The position numbers were made by a program, and so were the translations under genes. Shown here piece by piece: positions 1 through 10,560 of a stretch of 64,000 nt of DNA (position 1 is its first letter; every line of letters starts with the position of its first letter). Origin of the DNA: Euglena gracilis (taxonomy: Eukaryota; Euglenida; Euglenophyceae; Euglenales); contig CP154956.1 of NCBI GenBank assembly GCA_039621445.1, positions 39,892,553-39,956,552 of the forward strand. Reading direction: 5' to 3'. The notes beneath the pieces were generated by a model, which ran no database searches, was not told where the DNA came from, and worked only from the letters and a program-made list of their open reading frames with translations.

Positions 1-765
1 GCTTCAAATTAGGTCTCCGGACATTTCCTTTGATTTTGCTTCATTTTGGAGATATTTTGAAAATTGACATTTTTTGGCCGTCCAGAGGGGGGGGCTTAAA
101 AAGGGGGGTTGGCGAATCCTACCCAGTTTGGACCCCTTCGCGCGTGAATAACTCGGGCCTGGCGGGGAGTTGGGGGTCAAACCCAGGTGATTCGGAAACT
201 AGGAATCCAGTCGCTCGCGACTGAAAAAAAAAATTTCGGGAACGGGGCCGGGATCATGGTGATAATCCGCCGGTTCCCGAGGTGGCCCCGAGGGGGGGAG
301 GGGGGGGTTCGGGGGGGTTTTCCCCCAGTGGTAAGCTTCGCTCTTACCCATAAAGGGATAAGAGCTCAGCGACCCCCCCTCCTACCTCGAAACTGAGGGG
401 GGGCCGAAATTTTTTCGATTTCATGGACGGGCAAAGGGCCAGAAATAGGGTCGGAATCGGTCAAAAAACCCTGATTTTTCTTTGAAAATCGATCCAAAAA
501 TGCTCGTTTTTTGAATTTTTTGAACATGTTTTTGGGGGAAAACACCAACACATCAAAAAATGGGCCATATGGCCAAAAGTTAGCAAAAGGGGTGTTTTTT
601 GCTCATTTTCCGGCGCGCAGCGCCGGAAGAAAATTTTCTGCTATTTTTGGCACCTGTCAAGGAGGGGGGGGTGGGGGGGTCCGGACCCCCCCTCCCAACA
701 TCTAGGGTGGTCCGGACCCCCCCCCCCTACCACCTTACCCCCCCCAGGGGGGGGGGGGTGGTCGG

Positions 766-930
766 GACCAGGTTTTGAATAGTGCTGAGCTCTTAATAAG
801 CGCGCACCCACCCCTTCATTGACCAGGTTTTGAATAGTGCTGAGTTCTTGATAAGCGCGCACCCACCCCTTCATTGACCAGGTTTTGAATAGTGCTGAGC
901 TCTTAATAAGCGCGCACGCACCCCTTCATT
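766..930. repeat. Three 55-bp tandem repeats
   Basis: Three copies of a 55-bp unit beginning GACCAGGTTTTGAATAGTG, starting at 766, 821 and 876, placed just before array A. The same triplet occurs at 5,749-5,914 in copy 2. A degenerate reverse-complement piece is seen near 31,735-31,768 (GAGCTCAGCACTATTCAAAA), so the unit also exists outside the satellite. Confidence 0.9.
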
Positions 931-1009
931 GACCCCTCCATACATACCGGACCACTCCATGGAGCTCTTTTGCCTGAAATCCATGGGATTTGTGCCAGAA
1001 ACAGGGCGC

Positions 1010-2234
1010 TGGCGGGTCGAAAAACGCTCGTTTTCGGCTCGAAAACAGTTTTTCCGGGTCCGGGAGGCCAAAAAACATCGTTTCGGGCCAAAAAATTTTT
1101 TTGATTTTTTCGCCTTTTTCGACCCGGTTTTGACCCAAAGTCAACGGGTCGGCGGCCCAAAACGGGGCGCTGGCGGGTCGAAAAACGCTCGTTTTCGGCT
1201 CAAAAACAGTTTTTCCGGGTCCGGGAGGCCAAAAAACATCGTTTCGGGCAAAAAAAAATTTTCGATTTTTTTCGACTTTTTTGGCCCGATTTTGACCCAA
1301 AGTCAATGGGTCGGCGGCCCAAAACGGGGCGCCGGCGGGTCGAAAAACGCTCGTTTTCGGCTCAAAAACAGTTTTTCTGGGTCCGGGAGGCCCAAAAACA
1401 TCGTTTCGGGCAAAAAATTTTTTTTCGATTTTTTCGCCTTTTTCGACCCGGTTTTGACCCAAAGTCAATGGGTCGGCGGCCCAAAACGGGGCGCTGGCGG
1501 GTCGAAAAACGCTTGTTTTTGGCTCAAAAACAGTTTTTCCGGGTCCGGGAGGCCAAAAAACATCGTTTCGGGCAAAAAAAAATTTTCGATTTTTTTTGAC
1601 TTTTTTGACCCGGGTTTGCCCCAAATTCAACGGGTTCGCGGCCCAAAACGTTGCTTTGTTTGCTTTGTTTTTTTTTTTTTTGTTTTTTTTTCTTTTTTTG
1701 TCGTCATTTTTCTGTTGGTTGGAGGTCTTTTCGTCTGGCGAGATCGTTGGTTCCTTTTCTCTTTTACTGTTTTTTTTTTTTTTTTTTTTTTTTTGTTTTT
1801 TTTTTTTTGGTCTTTCAAAACGGTTTTTTTTTCCGGGTCCGGGAGGCCAAAAAAACATCGTTTCGGGCAAAAAAAATTTTTTCGATTTTTTTCGACTTTT
1901 TCGACCCGGTTTTGACCCAAAGTCAACGGGTCGGCGGCCCAAAACGGGGCGCTGGCGGGTCGAAAAACGCTCGTTTTCGGCTCAAAAAACAGTTTTTCCG
2001 GGTCCGGGAGGCCCAAAAACATCGTTTCGGGCAAAAAAAAAATTTTCGATTTTTTTCGACTTTTTCGACCCGGTTTTGACCCAAAGTCAACGGGTCGGCG
2101 GCCCAAAATGGGGCGCTGGCGGGTCGAAAAACGCTCGTTTTCGGCTCAAAAACAGTTTTTCCGGGTCCGGGAGGCCCAAAAACATCGTTTCGGGCAAAAA
2201 AAATTTTTTCGATTTTTTTCGACTTTTTTGGCCG
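1010..2234. repeat. 162-bp tandem array A
   Basis: About seven units of a satellite monomer. Successive GGGTCGGCGGCCCAAAACGG motifs start at 1,146, 1,308 and 1,470, giving a period of 162 bp. Each unit has a GC-rich half (GGTCGGCGG through GGGTCCGGGAGGCC) and an A/T-rich half with runs of A and T that vary in length. Confidence 0.92.
1651..1830. other. Divergent T-rich segment interrupting array A
   Basis: Where copy 2 has a normal monomer (6,630-6,700), copy 1 has about 180 bp of long T runs around a short unique stretch (GTTGGAGGTCTTTTCGTC), then the array resumes in register. It may be an insertion with local loss of about 65 bp, or a long-read artefact in homopolymer sequence. Confidence 0.6.
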
Positions 2235-3019
2235 AAAATGGCTAAGTCGAACAGTGGAAAAAGTGTACAAAATGGCCTAAATTGGCCGAAAAACGGCCGT
2301 ATCTCGGGCTAGGCGGTGAGCTGCGATGAAACCAAAATCACAGTAGATAGAGCGTTCCAAGGGCTTCAATTTAGGTCTCTGGACATTTCCTTTGATTTTG
2401 CATCATTTTCGAGAAATTTTGAAAACATCGATTTTTTGACCCCCAACCCCCCGAAAACGGCTAAGTCGAACAGAGGGAAAAGTGTACAAAACGGCCAGCT
2501 GCGCCGAAAACGGCCGTATCTCGGGCTAGGCGGGGAGTTGCGGGGAAATCAAAATACCGGTGGATGAGGCGTTCCAAGGGCTTCAAATTAGGTCTCCGGA
2601 CATTTCCTTTGATTTTGCTTCATTTTGGAGATATTTTGAAAATTGACATTTTTTGGCCGTCCAAAGGGGGGGGGCTTATCCAGGGGGGTTGGCGAATCCT
2701 ACCCAGTTTGGACCCCTTCGCGCGTGAATAACTCGGGCCTGGCGGGGAGTTGGGGGTCAAACCCAGGTGATTCGGAAACTAGGAATCCAGTCGCTCGTGA
2801 CTGAAAAAAAAAATTTTCGGGAACGGGGCCGGGATCATGGTGATAATCCGCCGGTTCCCGAGGTGGCCCCGAGGGGGGGCGGAGGGGGGGGGGGTTCGGG
2901 GGGGGTTTTCCCCCAGTGGTAAGCTTCGCTCTTACCCATAAAGGGATAAGAGCTCAGCGACCCCTCCATACATACCGGCACACCCCAGGGAGCTCTTTTG
3001 ACTGAAATCCATGTGTTTT

Positions 3020-4610
3020 GTGCCAGAAACAAGGCGCTGGGGGGTCGAAAAACGCTCGTTTTCGGCTCAAAAACAGTTTTGCCGGGTCCGGGAGGCCCAA
3101 AAACATCGTTACGGAAAAAAAAAATTTCGATTTTTTTCGACTTTTTTGACCCGGTTTTGACCCAAAGTCAATGGCTCGGCGGCCCAAAACGGGGCGCCAT
3201 CCGGACGAAAAACGCTCGTTTCCGGCTCAAAAACAGTTTTTCCGGGTCCGGGAGGCCAAAAAACATGGTTTTGGGCCAAAAAAATTTCGATTTTTTTCGA
3301 CTTTTTCGACCCGGCTTTTGACTCAAAGTCAATGGGTCGGCGGTCCAAAACGGGGCGCTGGCGGGTCGAAAAACGCTCGTTTTCGGCTCAAAAACAGTTT
3401 TTCCGGGTCCGGGAGGCCAAAAAAGATCGTTTCAGGGCAAAAAATTTTTTTCGATTTTTTTCGACTTTTTCGACCCGGTTTTGACCCAAAGTCAATGGGT
3501 CGGCGGTCCAAAACGGGGCGCTGGCGGGTCGAAAAACGCTCGTTTTCGGCTCAAAAACAGTTCTTCCGGGTCCGGGAGGCCAAAAAGCATCGTTTCGGGC
3601 GAAAAAAATTTTTTCGATTTTTTTCGATTTTTTTTTGACCCGGTTTTGACCCAAAGTCAATGGGTCGGCGGCCCAAAACGGGGCGCCGGCGGGTCGAAAA
3701 ACGCTTGTTTTCGGCTCAAAAACAGTTTTTCTGGGTCCGGGAGGCCAAAAATCATGGTTTTGGGCCAAAAAAATTTTTTCGATTTTTTTCGACTTTTTCG
3801 ACCCTGTTTTGACCCAAAGTCAATGGGTCGGCGGTCCAAAACGGGGCGCTGGCGGGTCGAAAAACGCTCGTTTTCGGCTCAAAAACAGTTTTTCTGGGTC
3901 CGGGAGGCCAAAAAAGATCGTTTCAGGGCAAAAAATTTTTTTCGATTTTTTTCGACTTTTTCGACCCGGTTTTGACCCAAAGTCAATGGGTCGGCGGTCC
4001 AAAACGGGGCGCCGGCGGGTCGAAAAACGCTCGTTTTCGGCTCAAAAACAGTTTTTCTGGGTCCGGGAGGCCAAAAATCATGGTTTTGGGCCAAAAAATT
4101 TTTTTCGATTTTTTTCGACTTTTTTTGACCCGGTTTTGACCCAAAGTCAATGGGTCGGCGGCCCAAAACGGGGCGGGCGCCGGCGGGTCGAAAAACGCTC
4201 GTTTTCGGCTCAAAAACAGTTTTTCTGGGTCCGGGAGGCCCAAAAAACATCGTTTCGGGCAAAAAAATTTTTTTCGATTTTTTTCGACTTTTTCGACCCG
4301 GCTTTTGACCCAAAGTCAATGGGTCGGAAAACGGGGCGCTGGCGGGTCGCAAAAAAAAAAAAACGCTCGTTTTCGGTTCAAAAACAGTTTTTCCGGGTCC
4401 GGGAGGCCAAAAAAGATCGTTTCGGGCCAAAATTTTTTTTTCGATTTTTTTTCGACTTTTTCGACCCGGTTTTGACCCAAAGTCAATGGGTCGGCGGTCC
4501 AAAACGGGGCGCTGGCGGGTCGAAAAACGCTCGTTTTCGGCTCAAAAACAGTTTTTCTGGGTCCGGGAGGCCAAAAAGCATCGTTTCGGGCAAAAAAATT
4601 TTTTCGACTT
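3020..4610. repeat. 162-bp tandem array B
   Basis: About ten units of the same monomer as array A, with subtype variants: GGTCCAAAACGG in place of GGCCCAAAACGG, and units containing CATGGTTTTGGGCC in place of CATCGTTTCGGGC. Two units carry small internal changes, an 18-bp-scale deletion near 4,325 and a GGGCGC duplication near 4,175. Confidence 0.9.
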
Positions 4611-5748
4611 TTTGGCCGAAAACGGCTAAGTCGGACAGTGGAAAAAGTGTACAAAATGGCCTGAAATGGCTTAAATTGGCCAAAAAACGCCCGTATCTCG
4701 GGCTGGGCGGGGAGTTGCGGGGAGTTGCGGGGAAACCAAAATCCCACTAGATAGAGCGTTCCAAGGGCTTCAATTTAGGTCTCCGGACATTTCTTTTGAT
4801 TTTGCATCATTTTCGAGAAATTTTGAAAACATCGATTTTTTGACCCCCCCACCCCCCGAAAACGGCCAAGTCGAACAGAGGGAAAAGTGTACAAAACGGC
4901 CATCTGCGCCGAAAACGGCCGTATCTCGGGCTAGGCGCGGAGTTGCGGGGAAATCAAAATACCGGTAGATGGGGCGTTCCAAGGGCTTCAAATCAGGTCT
5001 CCGGACATTTCCTTTGATTTGGCTTCATTTTGGAGATATTTTGAAAATTGACATTTTTTGGCCGTCCAGAGGGGGGGGCTTAAAAAGGGGGGTTGGCGAA
5101 TCCTACCCAGTTTGGACCCCTTCGCGCGTGAATAACTCGGGCCTGGCGGGGAGTTGGGGGTCAAACCCAGGTGATTCGGAAACTAGGAATCCAGTCGCTC
5201 GCGACTGAAAAAAAAAATTTCGGGAACGGGGCCGGGATCATGGTGATAATCCGCCGGTTCCCGAGGTGGCCCCGAGGGGGGGAGGGGGGGGTTCGGGGGG
5301 GTTTTCCCCCAGTGGTAAGCTTCGCTCTTACCCATAAAGGGATAAGAGCTCAGCGACCCCCCCTCCTACCTCGAAACTGAGGGGGGGCCGAAATTTTTTC
5401 GATTTCATGGACGGGCAAAGGGCCAGAAATAGGGTCGGAATCGGTCAAAAAACCCTGATTTTTCTTTGAAAATCGATCCAAAAATGCTCGTTTTTTGAAT
5501 TTTTTGAACATGTTTTTGGGGGAAAACACCAACACATCAAAAAATGGGCCATATGGCCAAAAGTTAGCAAAAGGGGTGTTTTTTGCTCATTTTCCGGCGC
5601 GCAGCGCCGGAAGAAAATTTTCTGCTATTTTTGGCACCTGTCAAGGAGGGGGGGGTGGGGGGGTCCGGATCCCCCCTCCCACCATCTAGGGTGGTCACCC
5701 CCCCCCCCCTCCTACCACCTTACCCCCCCAGGGGGGGGGGGTGGTCGG

Positions 5749-5914
5749 GACCAGGTTTTGAATAGTGCTGAGCTCTTAATAAGCGCGCACCCACCCCTTC
5801 ATTGACCAGGTTTTGAATAGTGCTGAGTTCTTGATAAGCGCGCACCCACCCCTTCATTGACCAGGTTTTGAATAGTGCTGAGCTCTTAATAAGCGCGCAC
5901 GCACCCCTTCATTG
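5749..5914. repeat. Three 55-bp tandem repeats (copy 2)
   Basis: Counterpart of 766-930, again three units with the middle one carrying TTCTTGATAAG in place of CTCTTAATAAG. The shared internal variant confirms that the triplet predates the large duplication. Confidence 0.9.
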
Positions 5915-5959
5915 ACCCCTCCATACATACCGGACCACTCCATGGAGCTCTTTGAACAA

Positions 5960-7085
5960 AGTCATGGAGTTGTGCCCAGAAAACGGGGCGCTTGGGCGGG
6001 CGGTCGAAAAAACGCTCGTTTTCGGCTCGAAAAAGTTTTCCGGGTCCGGGAGGCCAAAAAAAATTTCGGGCCAAAAAATTTTTTTGATTTTTTCGCCTTT
6101 TTCGACCCGGTTTTGACCCAAAGTCAACGGGTCGGCGGCCCAAAACGGGGCGCTGGCGGGTCGAAAAACGCTCGTTTTCGGCTCAAAAACAGTTTTTCCG
6201 GGTCCGGGAGGCCAAAAAACATCGTTTCGGGCAAAAAAAAATTTTCGATTTTTTTCGACTTTTTTGGCCCGATTTTGACCCAAAGTCAATGGGTCGGCGG
6301 CCCAAAACGGGGCGCCGGCGGGTCGAAAAACGCTCGTTTTCGGCTCAAAAACAGTTTTTCTGGGTCCGGGAGGCCCAAAAACATGGTTTCGGGCAAAAAA
6401 AATTTTTTCGATTTTTTCGCCTTTTTCGACCCGGTTTTGACCCAAAGTCAATGGGTCGGCGGCCCAAAACGGGGCGCTGGCGGGTCGAAAAACGCTTGTT
6501 TTTGGCTCAAAAACAGTTTTTCCGGGTCCGGGAGGCCAAAAAACATCGTTTCGGGCAAAAAAAAAATTTTCGATTTTTTTTCGACTTTTTTGACCCGGGT
6601 TTGACCCAAAATCAATGGGTTCGCGGCCCAAAACGGGGCGCTGGCGGGTCGAAAAACGCTCGTTTTCGGCTCAAAAACAGTTTTTCCGGGTCCGGGAGGC
6701 CAAAAAACATCGTTTCGGGCAAAAAAAATTTTTTCGATTTTTTTCGACTTTTTCGACCCGGTTTTGACCCAAAGTCAACGGGTCGGCGGCCCAAAACGGG
6801 GCGCTGGCGGGTCGAAAAACGCTCGTTTTCGGCTCAAAAACAGTTTTTCCGGGTCCGGGAGGCCCAAAAACATCGTTTCGGGCAAAAAAAAAATTTTCGA
6901 TTTTTTTCGACTTTTTCGACCCGGTTTTGACCCAAAGTCAACGGGTCGGCGGCCCAAAATGGGGCGCTGGCGGGTCGAAAAACGCTCGTTTTCGGCTCAA
7001 AAACAGTTTTTCCGGGTCCGGGAGGCCCAAAAACATCGTTTCGGGCAAAAAAAAAATTTTCGATTTTTTTCGACTTTTTTGGCCG
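5960..7085. repeat. 162-bp tandem array C
   Basis: About seven monomers corresponding to array A. The first monomer (about 5,955-6,120) has several single-base losses relative to array A (for example AAAAAGTTTTCC where A has AAACAGTTTTTCC). It looks either decayed or poorly sequenced compared with its neighbours. Confidence 0.9.
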
Positions 7086-7869
7086 AAAATGGCTAAGTCG
7101 AACAGTGGAAAAAGTGTACAAAATGGCCTAAATTGGCCGAAAAACGGCCGTATCTCGGGCTAGGCGGTGAGCTGCGATGAAACCAAAATCACAGTAGATA
7201 GAGCGTTCCAAGGGCTTCAATTTAGGTCTCTGGACATTTCCTTTGATTTTGCATCATTTTCGAGAAATTTTGAAAACATCGATTTTTTGACCCCCAACCC
7301 CCCGAAAACGGCTAAGTCGAACAGAGGGAAAAGTGTACAAAACGGCCAGCTGCGCCGAAAACGGCCGTATCTCGGGCTAGGCGGGGCGTTGCGGGGAAAT
7401 CAAAATACCGGTGGATGAGGCGTTCCAAGGGCTTCAAATTAGGTCTCCGGACATTTCCTTTGATTTTGCTTCATTTTGGAGATATTTTGAAAATTGACAT
7501 TTTTTGGCCGTCCAAAGGGGGGGGGCTTATCCAGGGGGGTTGGCGAATCCTACCCAGTTTGGACCCCTTCGCGCGTGAATAACTCGGGCCTGGCGGGGAG
7601 TTGGGGGTCAAACCCAGGTGATTCGGAAACTAGGAATCCAGTCGCTCGTGACTGAAAAAAAAATTTTCGGGAACGGGGCCGGGATCATGGTGATAATCCG
7701 CCGGTTCCCGAGGTGGCCCCGAGGGGGGGCGGAGGGGGGGGGGGTTCGGGGGGGGTTTTCCCCCAGTGGTAAGCTTCGCTCTTACCCATAAAGGGATAAG
7801 AGCTCAGCGACCCCTCCATACATACCGGCACACCCCAGGGAGCTCTTTTGACTGAAATCCATGTGTTTT

Positions 7870-9150
7870 GTGCCAGAAACAAGGCGCTGGGGGGTCGAAA
7901 AACGCTCGTTTTCGGCTCAAAAACAGTTTTGCCGGGTCCGGGAGGCCCAAAAACACCGTTACGGAAAAAAAAAATTTCGATTTTTTTCGACTTTTTTGAC
8001 CCGGTTTTGACCCAAAGTCAATGGCTCGGCGGCCCAAAACGGGGCGCCATCCGGACGAAAAACGCTCGTTTCCGGCTCAAAAACAGTTTTTCCGGGTCCG
8101 GGAGGCCAAAAAACATGGTTTTGGGCCAAAAAAATTTCGATTTTTTTCGACTTTTTCGACCCGGCTTTTGACTCAAAGTCAATGGGTCGGCGGTCCAAAA
8201 CGGGGCGCTGGCGGGTCGAAAAACGCTCGTTTTCGGCTCAAAAACAGTTCTTCCGGGTCCGGGAGGCCAAAAAGCATCGTTTCGGGCGAAAAAAATTTTT
8301 TCGATTTTTTTCGATTTTTTTTTGACCCGGTTTTGACCCAAAGTCAATGGGTCGGCGGCCCAAAACGGGGCGCCGGCGGGTCGAAAAACGCTCGTTTTCG
8401 GCTCAAAAACAGTTTTTCTGGGTCCGGGAGGCCAAAAATCATGGTTTTGGGCCAAAAAAAATTTTTCGATTTTTTTCGACTTTTTCGACCCTGTTTTGAC
8501 CCAAAGTCAATGGGTCGGCGGTCCAAAACGGGGCGCTGGCGGGTCGAAAAACGCTCGTTTTCGGCTCAAAAACAGTTTTTCTGGGTCCGGGAGGCCAAAA
8601 AACATCGTTTCGGGCAAAAAATTTTTTTCGATTTTTTTCGACTTTTTTTGACCCGGTTTTGACCCAAAGTCAATGGGTCGGCGGCCCAAAACGGGGCGGG
8701 CGCCGGCGGGTCGAAAAACGCTCTTTTTCGGCTCAAAAACAGTTTTTCTGGGTCCGGGAGGCCCAAAAAACATCGTTTCGGGCAAAAAAAATTTTTTCGA
8801 TTTTTTTCGACTTTTTCGACCCGGCTTTTGACCCAAAGTCAATGGGTCGGAAAACGGGGCGCTGGCGGGTCGCAAAAAAAAAAAAACGCTCGTTTTCGGT
8901 TCAAAAACAGTTTTTCCGGGTCCGGGAGGCCAAAAAAGATCGTTTCGGGCCAAAATTTTTTTTTCGATTTTTTTTCGACTTTTTCGACCCGGTTTTGACC
9001 CAAAGTCAATGGGTCGGCGGTCCAAAACGGGGCGCTGGCGGGTCGAAAAACGCTCGTTTTCGGCTCAAAAACAGTTTTTCTGGGTCCGGGAGGCCAAAAA
9101 ACATCGTTTCGGGCAAAAAAAAATTCGATTTTTTCGACTTTTTTGGCCGA
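7870..9150. repeat. 162-bp tandem array D
   Basis: About eight monomers corresponding to array B and sharing its subtype order, but with roughly two units fewer. Shared private variants (the AAAAAAAAAAAAAACGCTC unit near 8,877 and the GGGCGGGCGCC unit near 8,695) show that B and D are copies of one ancestral array. Confidence 0.9.
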
Positions 9151-9515
9151 AAACGGCTAAGTCGGACAGTGGAAAAAGTGTACAAAATGGCCTGAAATGG
9201 CTTAAATTGGCCAAAAAACGCCCGTATCTCGGGCTGGGCGGGGAGTTGCGGGGAGTTGCGGGGAAACCAAAATCCCACTAGATAGAGCGTTCCAAGGGCT
9301 TCAATTTAGGTCTCCGGACATTTCTTTTGATTTTGCATCATTTTCGAGAAATTTTGAAAACATCGATTTTTTGACCCCCCCACCCCCCGAAAACGGCCAA
9401 GTCGAACAGAGGGAAAAGTGTACAAAACGGCCATCTGCGCCGAAAACGGCCGTATCTCGGGCTAGGCGCGGAGTTGCGGGGAAATCAAAATACCGGTAGA
9501 TGGGGCGTTCCAAGG

Positions 9516-9960
9516 GCTTCAAATCAGGTCTCCGGACATTTCCTTTGATTTGGCTTCATTTTGGAGATATTTTGAAAATTGACATTTTTTTGGCCGAAAT
9601 GGCAGAGTCCAAAAGGGGGGGGGGCTTATCCAGGGGGGGCGGGTAAATCCTACCCAGTTTGGACCCCTTCGCGCGTGAGTAACTCGGGCCTGGCGGGGAG
9701 TTGGGGGTCAAACCCAGGTGATTCGGAAACTAGGAATCCAGTCGCCCGCGACTGAAAAAAAAATTCCGGGAACCGGGCCGGGATCATGGTGATAATCCGT
9801 CGGTTCTCCTGGTGGCCCCGACCCCGGGGGGGGGGGAGGGGGGGGTCGAGTGGGGGGTTTCGCCGGTGGTAAGCTTCGCTCTTACCCATAAAGGGATAAG
9901 AGCTCAGCGACCCCCCCCTACCACCTACCTCAATACCGAAGGGTTTCCCATCCATCCCTG
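9516..9960. repeat. Partial third higher-order copy, right edge of satellite block
   Basis: Restarts the same spacer as positions 1 and 4,985 but diverges progressively. The segment after the GATAAGAGCTCAGCGACC motif passes into a sequence (CTACCACCTACCTCAA, then TTCCCATCCATCCCTGGGG) that recurs inside introns near 21.8 and 47.25 kb. This marks the border between the satellite and the gene-bearing part of the window. Confidence 0.85.
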
Positions 9961-10226
9961 GGGGGTGTATTATTGCATTGTGTCACACCCTTTCAAATTC
10001 ATTAAGGCACCTAAAACATAGGGCCTGATGGGATAATTTCATTGAAACAGAACGTACTTGGCAGGCTTGGCCATGATTTTGGGTGCATGCATTTTTTAGG
10101 GAGGAAATATTTGGTCCTCCAGGGGTGCACATTATTAAGGGGTGCGCACAACTGGGGCGATGTGCAATTCGAGGGGGAAACTTCACCATTTGTGTGTGTG
10201 TGTGTGTGTGTGTGTGTGGTAGGGCT
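9961..10226. other. Gap between satellite and gene region, with (TG)n
   Basis: No exon-like sequence was seen. It contains a TG dinucleotide run at about 10,190-10,219. The likely stop codon of the terminal exon of the leftward-reading unit lies just beyond it at 10,227-10,229, so this stretch is probably 3' untranslated or intergenic. Confidence 0.5.
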
Positions 10227-10560
10227 TCAAAGTCTGTTCCACAGCATGTGTGACTGCGGCGGGCCAGTCGCAGCTCGCCGCAGCTTGGCCGTATCAAAAC
10301 CAACGCAGCCCCCCACAGCACACCTCCCCACTTGGACGCCCAACATGGGAGAGTGCCGCCCGCGGGCGGCGTCCAGCTCCGCCGCCTCCGCCATCTGGGC
10401 CGGGGCCCAGGCCCGGCGCGGGGGGAAGGCGGGGCTGGTTGAGGGGTCGTCCTCCGCCACCGCCACCAGGCTGGCGCAGCGGCGCTCCGGTGGAGGGGCA
10501 AGGCTGGGCCACAACCCCAAGGCCAGCCGGCTGCCGGATTTGGACAGGGAACTTCTTTCG
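10227..10560 (-). CDS. Probable terminal exon of the large surface-protein gene
   Basis: The minus frame reads [20 protein letters not shown], then an acidic stretch ([13 protein letters not shown]) and ends MLWNRL with TGA at 10,227-10,229. GC-rich third positions match the other exons, while flanking sequence is AT-rich or simple repeat. The true right-hand splice boundary is not resolved. No domain was recognised; composition suggests a cytoplasmic tail. Confidence 0.4.

Larger units (their letters stand above)
1..4984. repeat. Higher-order satellite repeat, copy 1
   Basis: The first of two near-identical blocks, each opening with the spacer sequence that begins GCTTCAAATTAGGTCTCC. It splits into two half-units (1-2,579 and 2,580-4,984), each made of a unique-looking spacer followed by a tandem array with a period of about 162 bp. 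The first 900 bp match 4,985 onward almost base for base, so the duplication is recent. Long open frames on both strands here come from the repeat period being a multiple of three and not from a gene: there is no start context, no recognisable domain, and A/T run lengths vary from unit to unit. Confidence 0.93.
4985..9515. repeat. Higher-order satellite repeat, copy 2
   Basis: Second copy of the block at 1-4,984, again with two half-units (4,985-7,430 and 7,431-9,515). It is about 450 bp shorter than copy 1. The array of the second half-unit has lost roughly two 162-bp units, and the divergent T-rich segment present at 1,651-1,830 of copy 1 is missing. Spacer sequence is nearly identical to copy 1. 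Length variation by whole units fits unequal exchange within the array. Confidence 0.93.

Noticed and set aside
926-4750. Open frames of 140-340 codons on both strands in the satellite arrays
   Set aside because: They arise from a 162-bp period being divisible by three. The frames are open simultaneously on both strands, vary with A/T run length and show no domain.
9516-9960. Possible rRNA or other structured RNA gene in the conserved spacer
   Set aside because: No recognisable rRNA, tRNA or snRNA core. Conservation between copies is explained by recent duplication.
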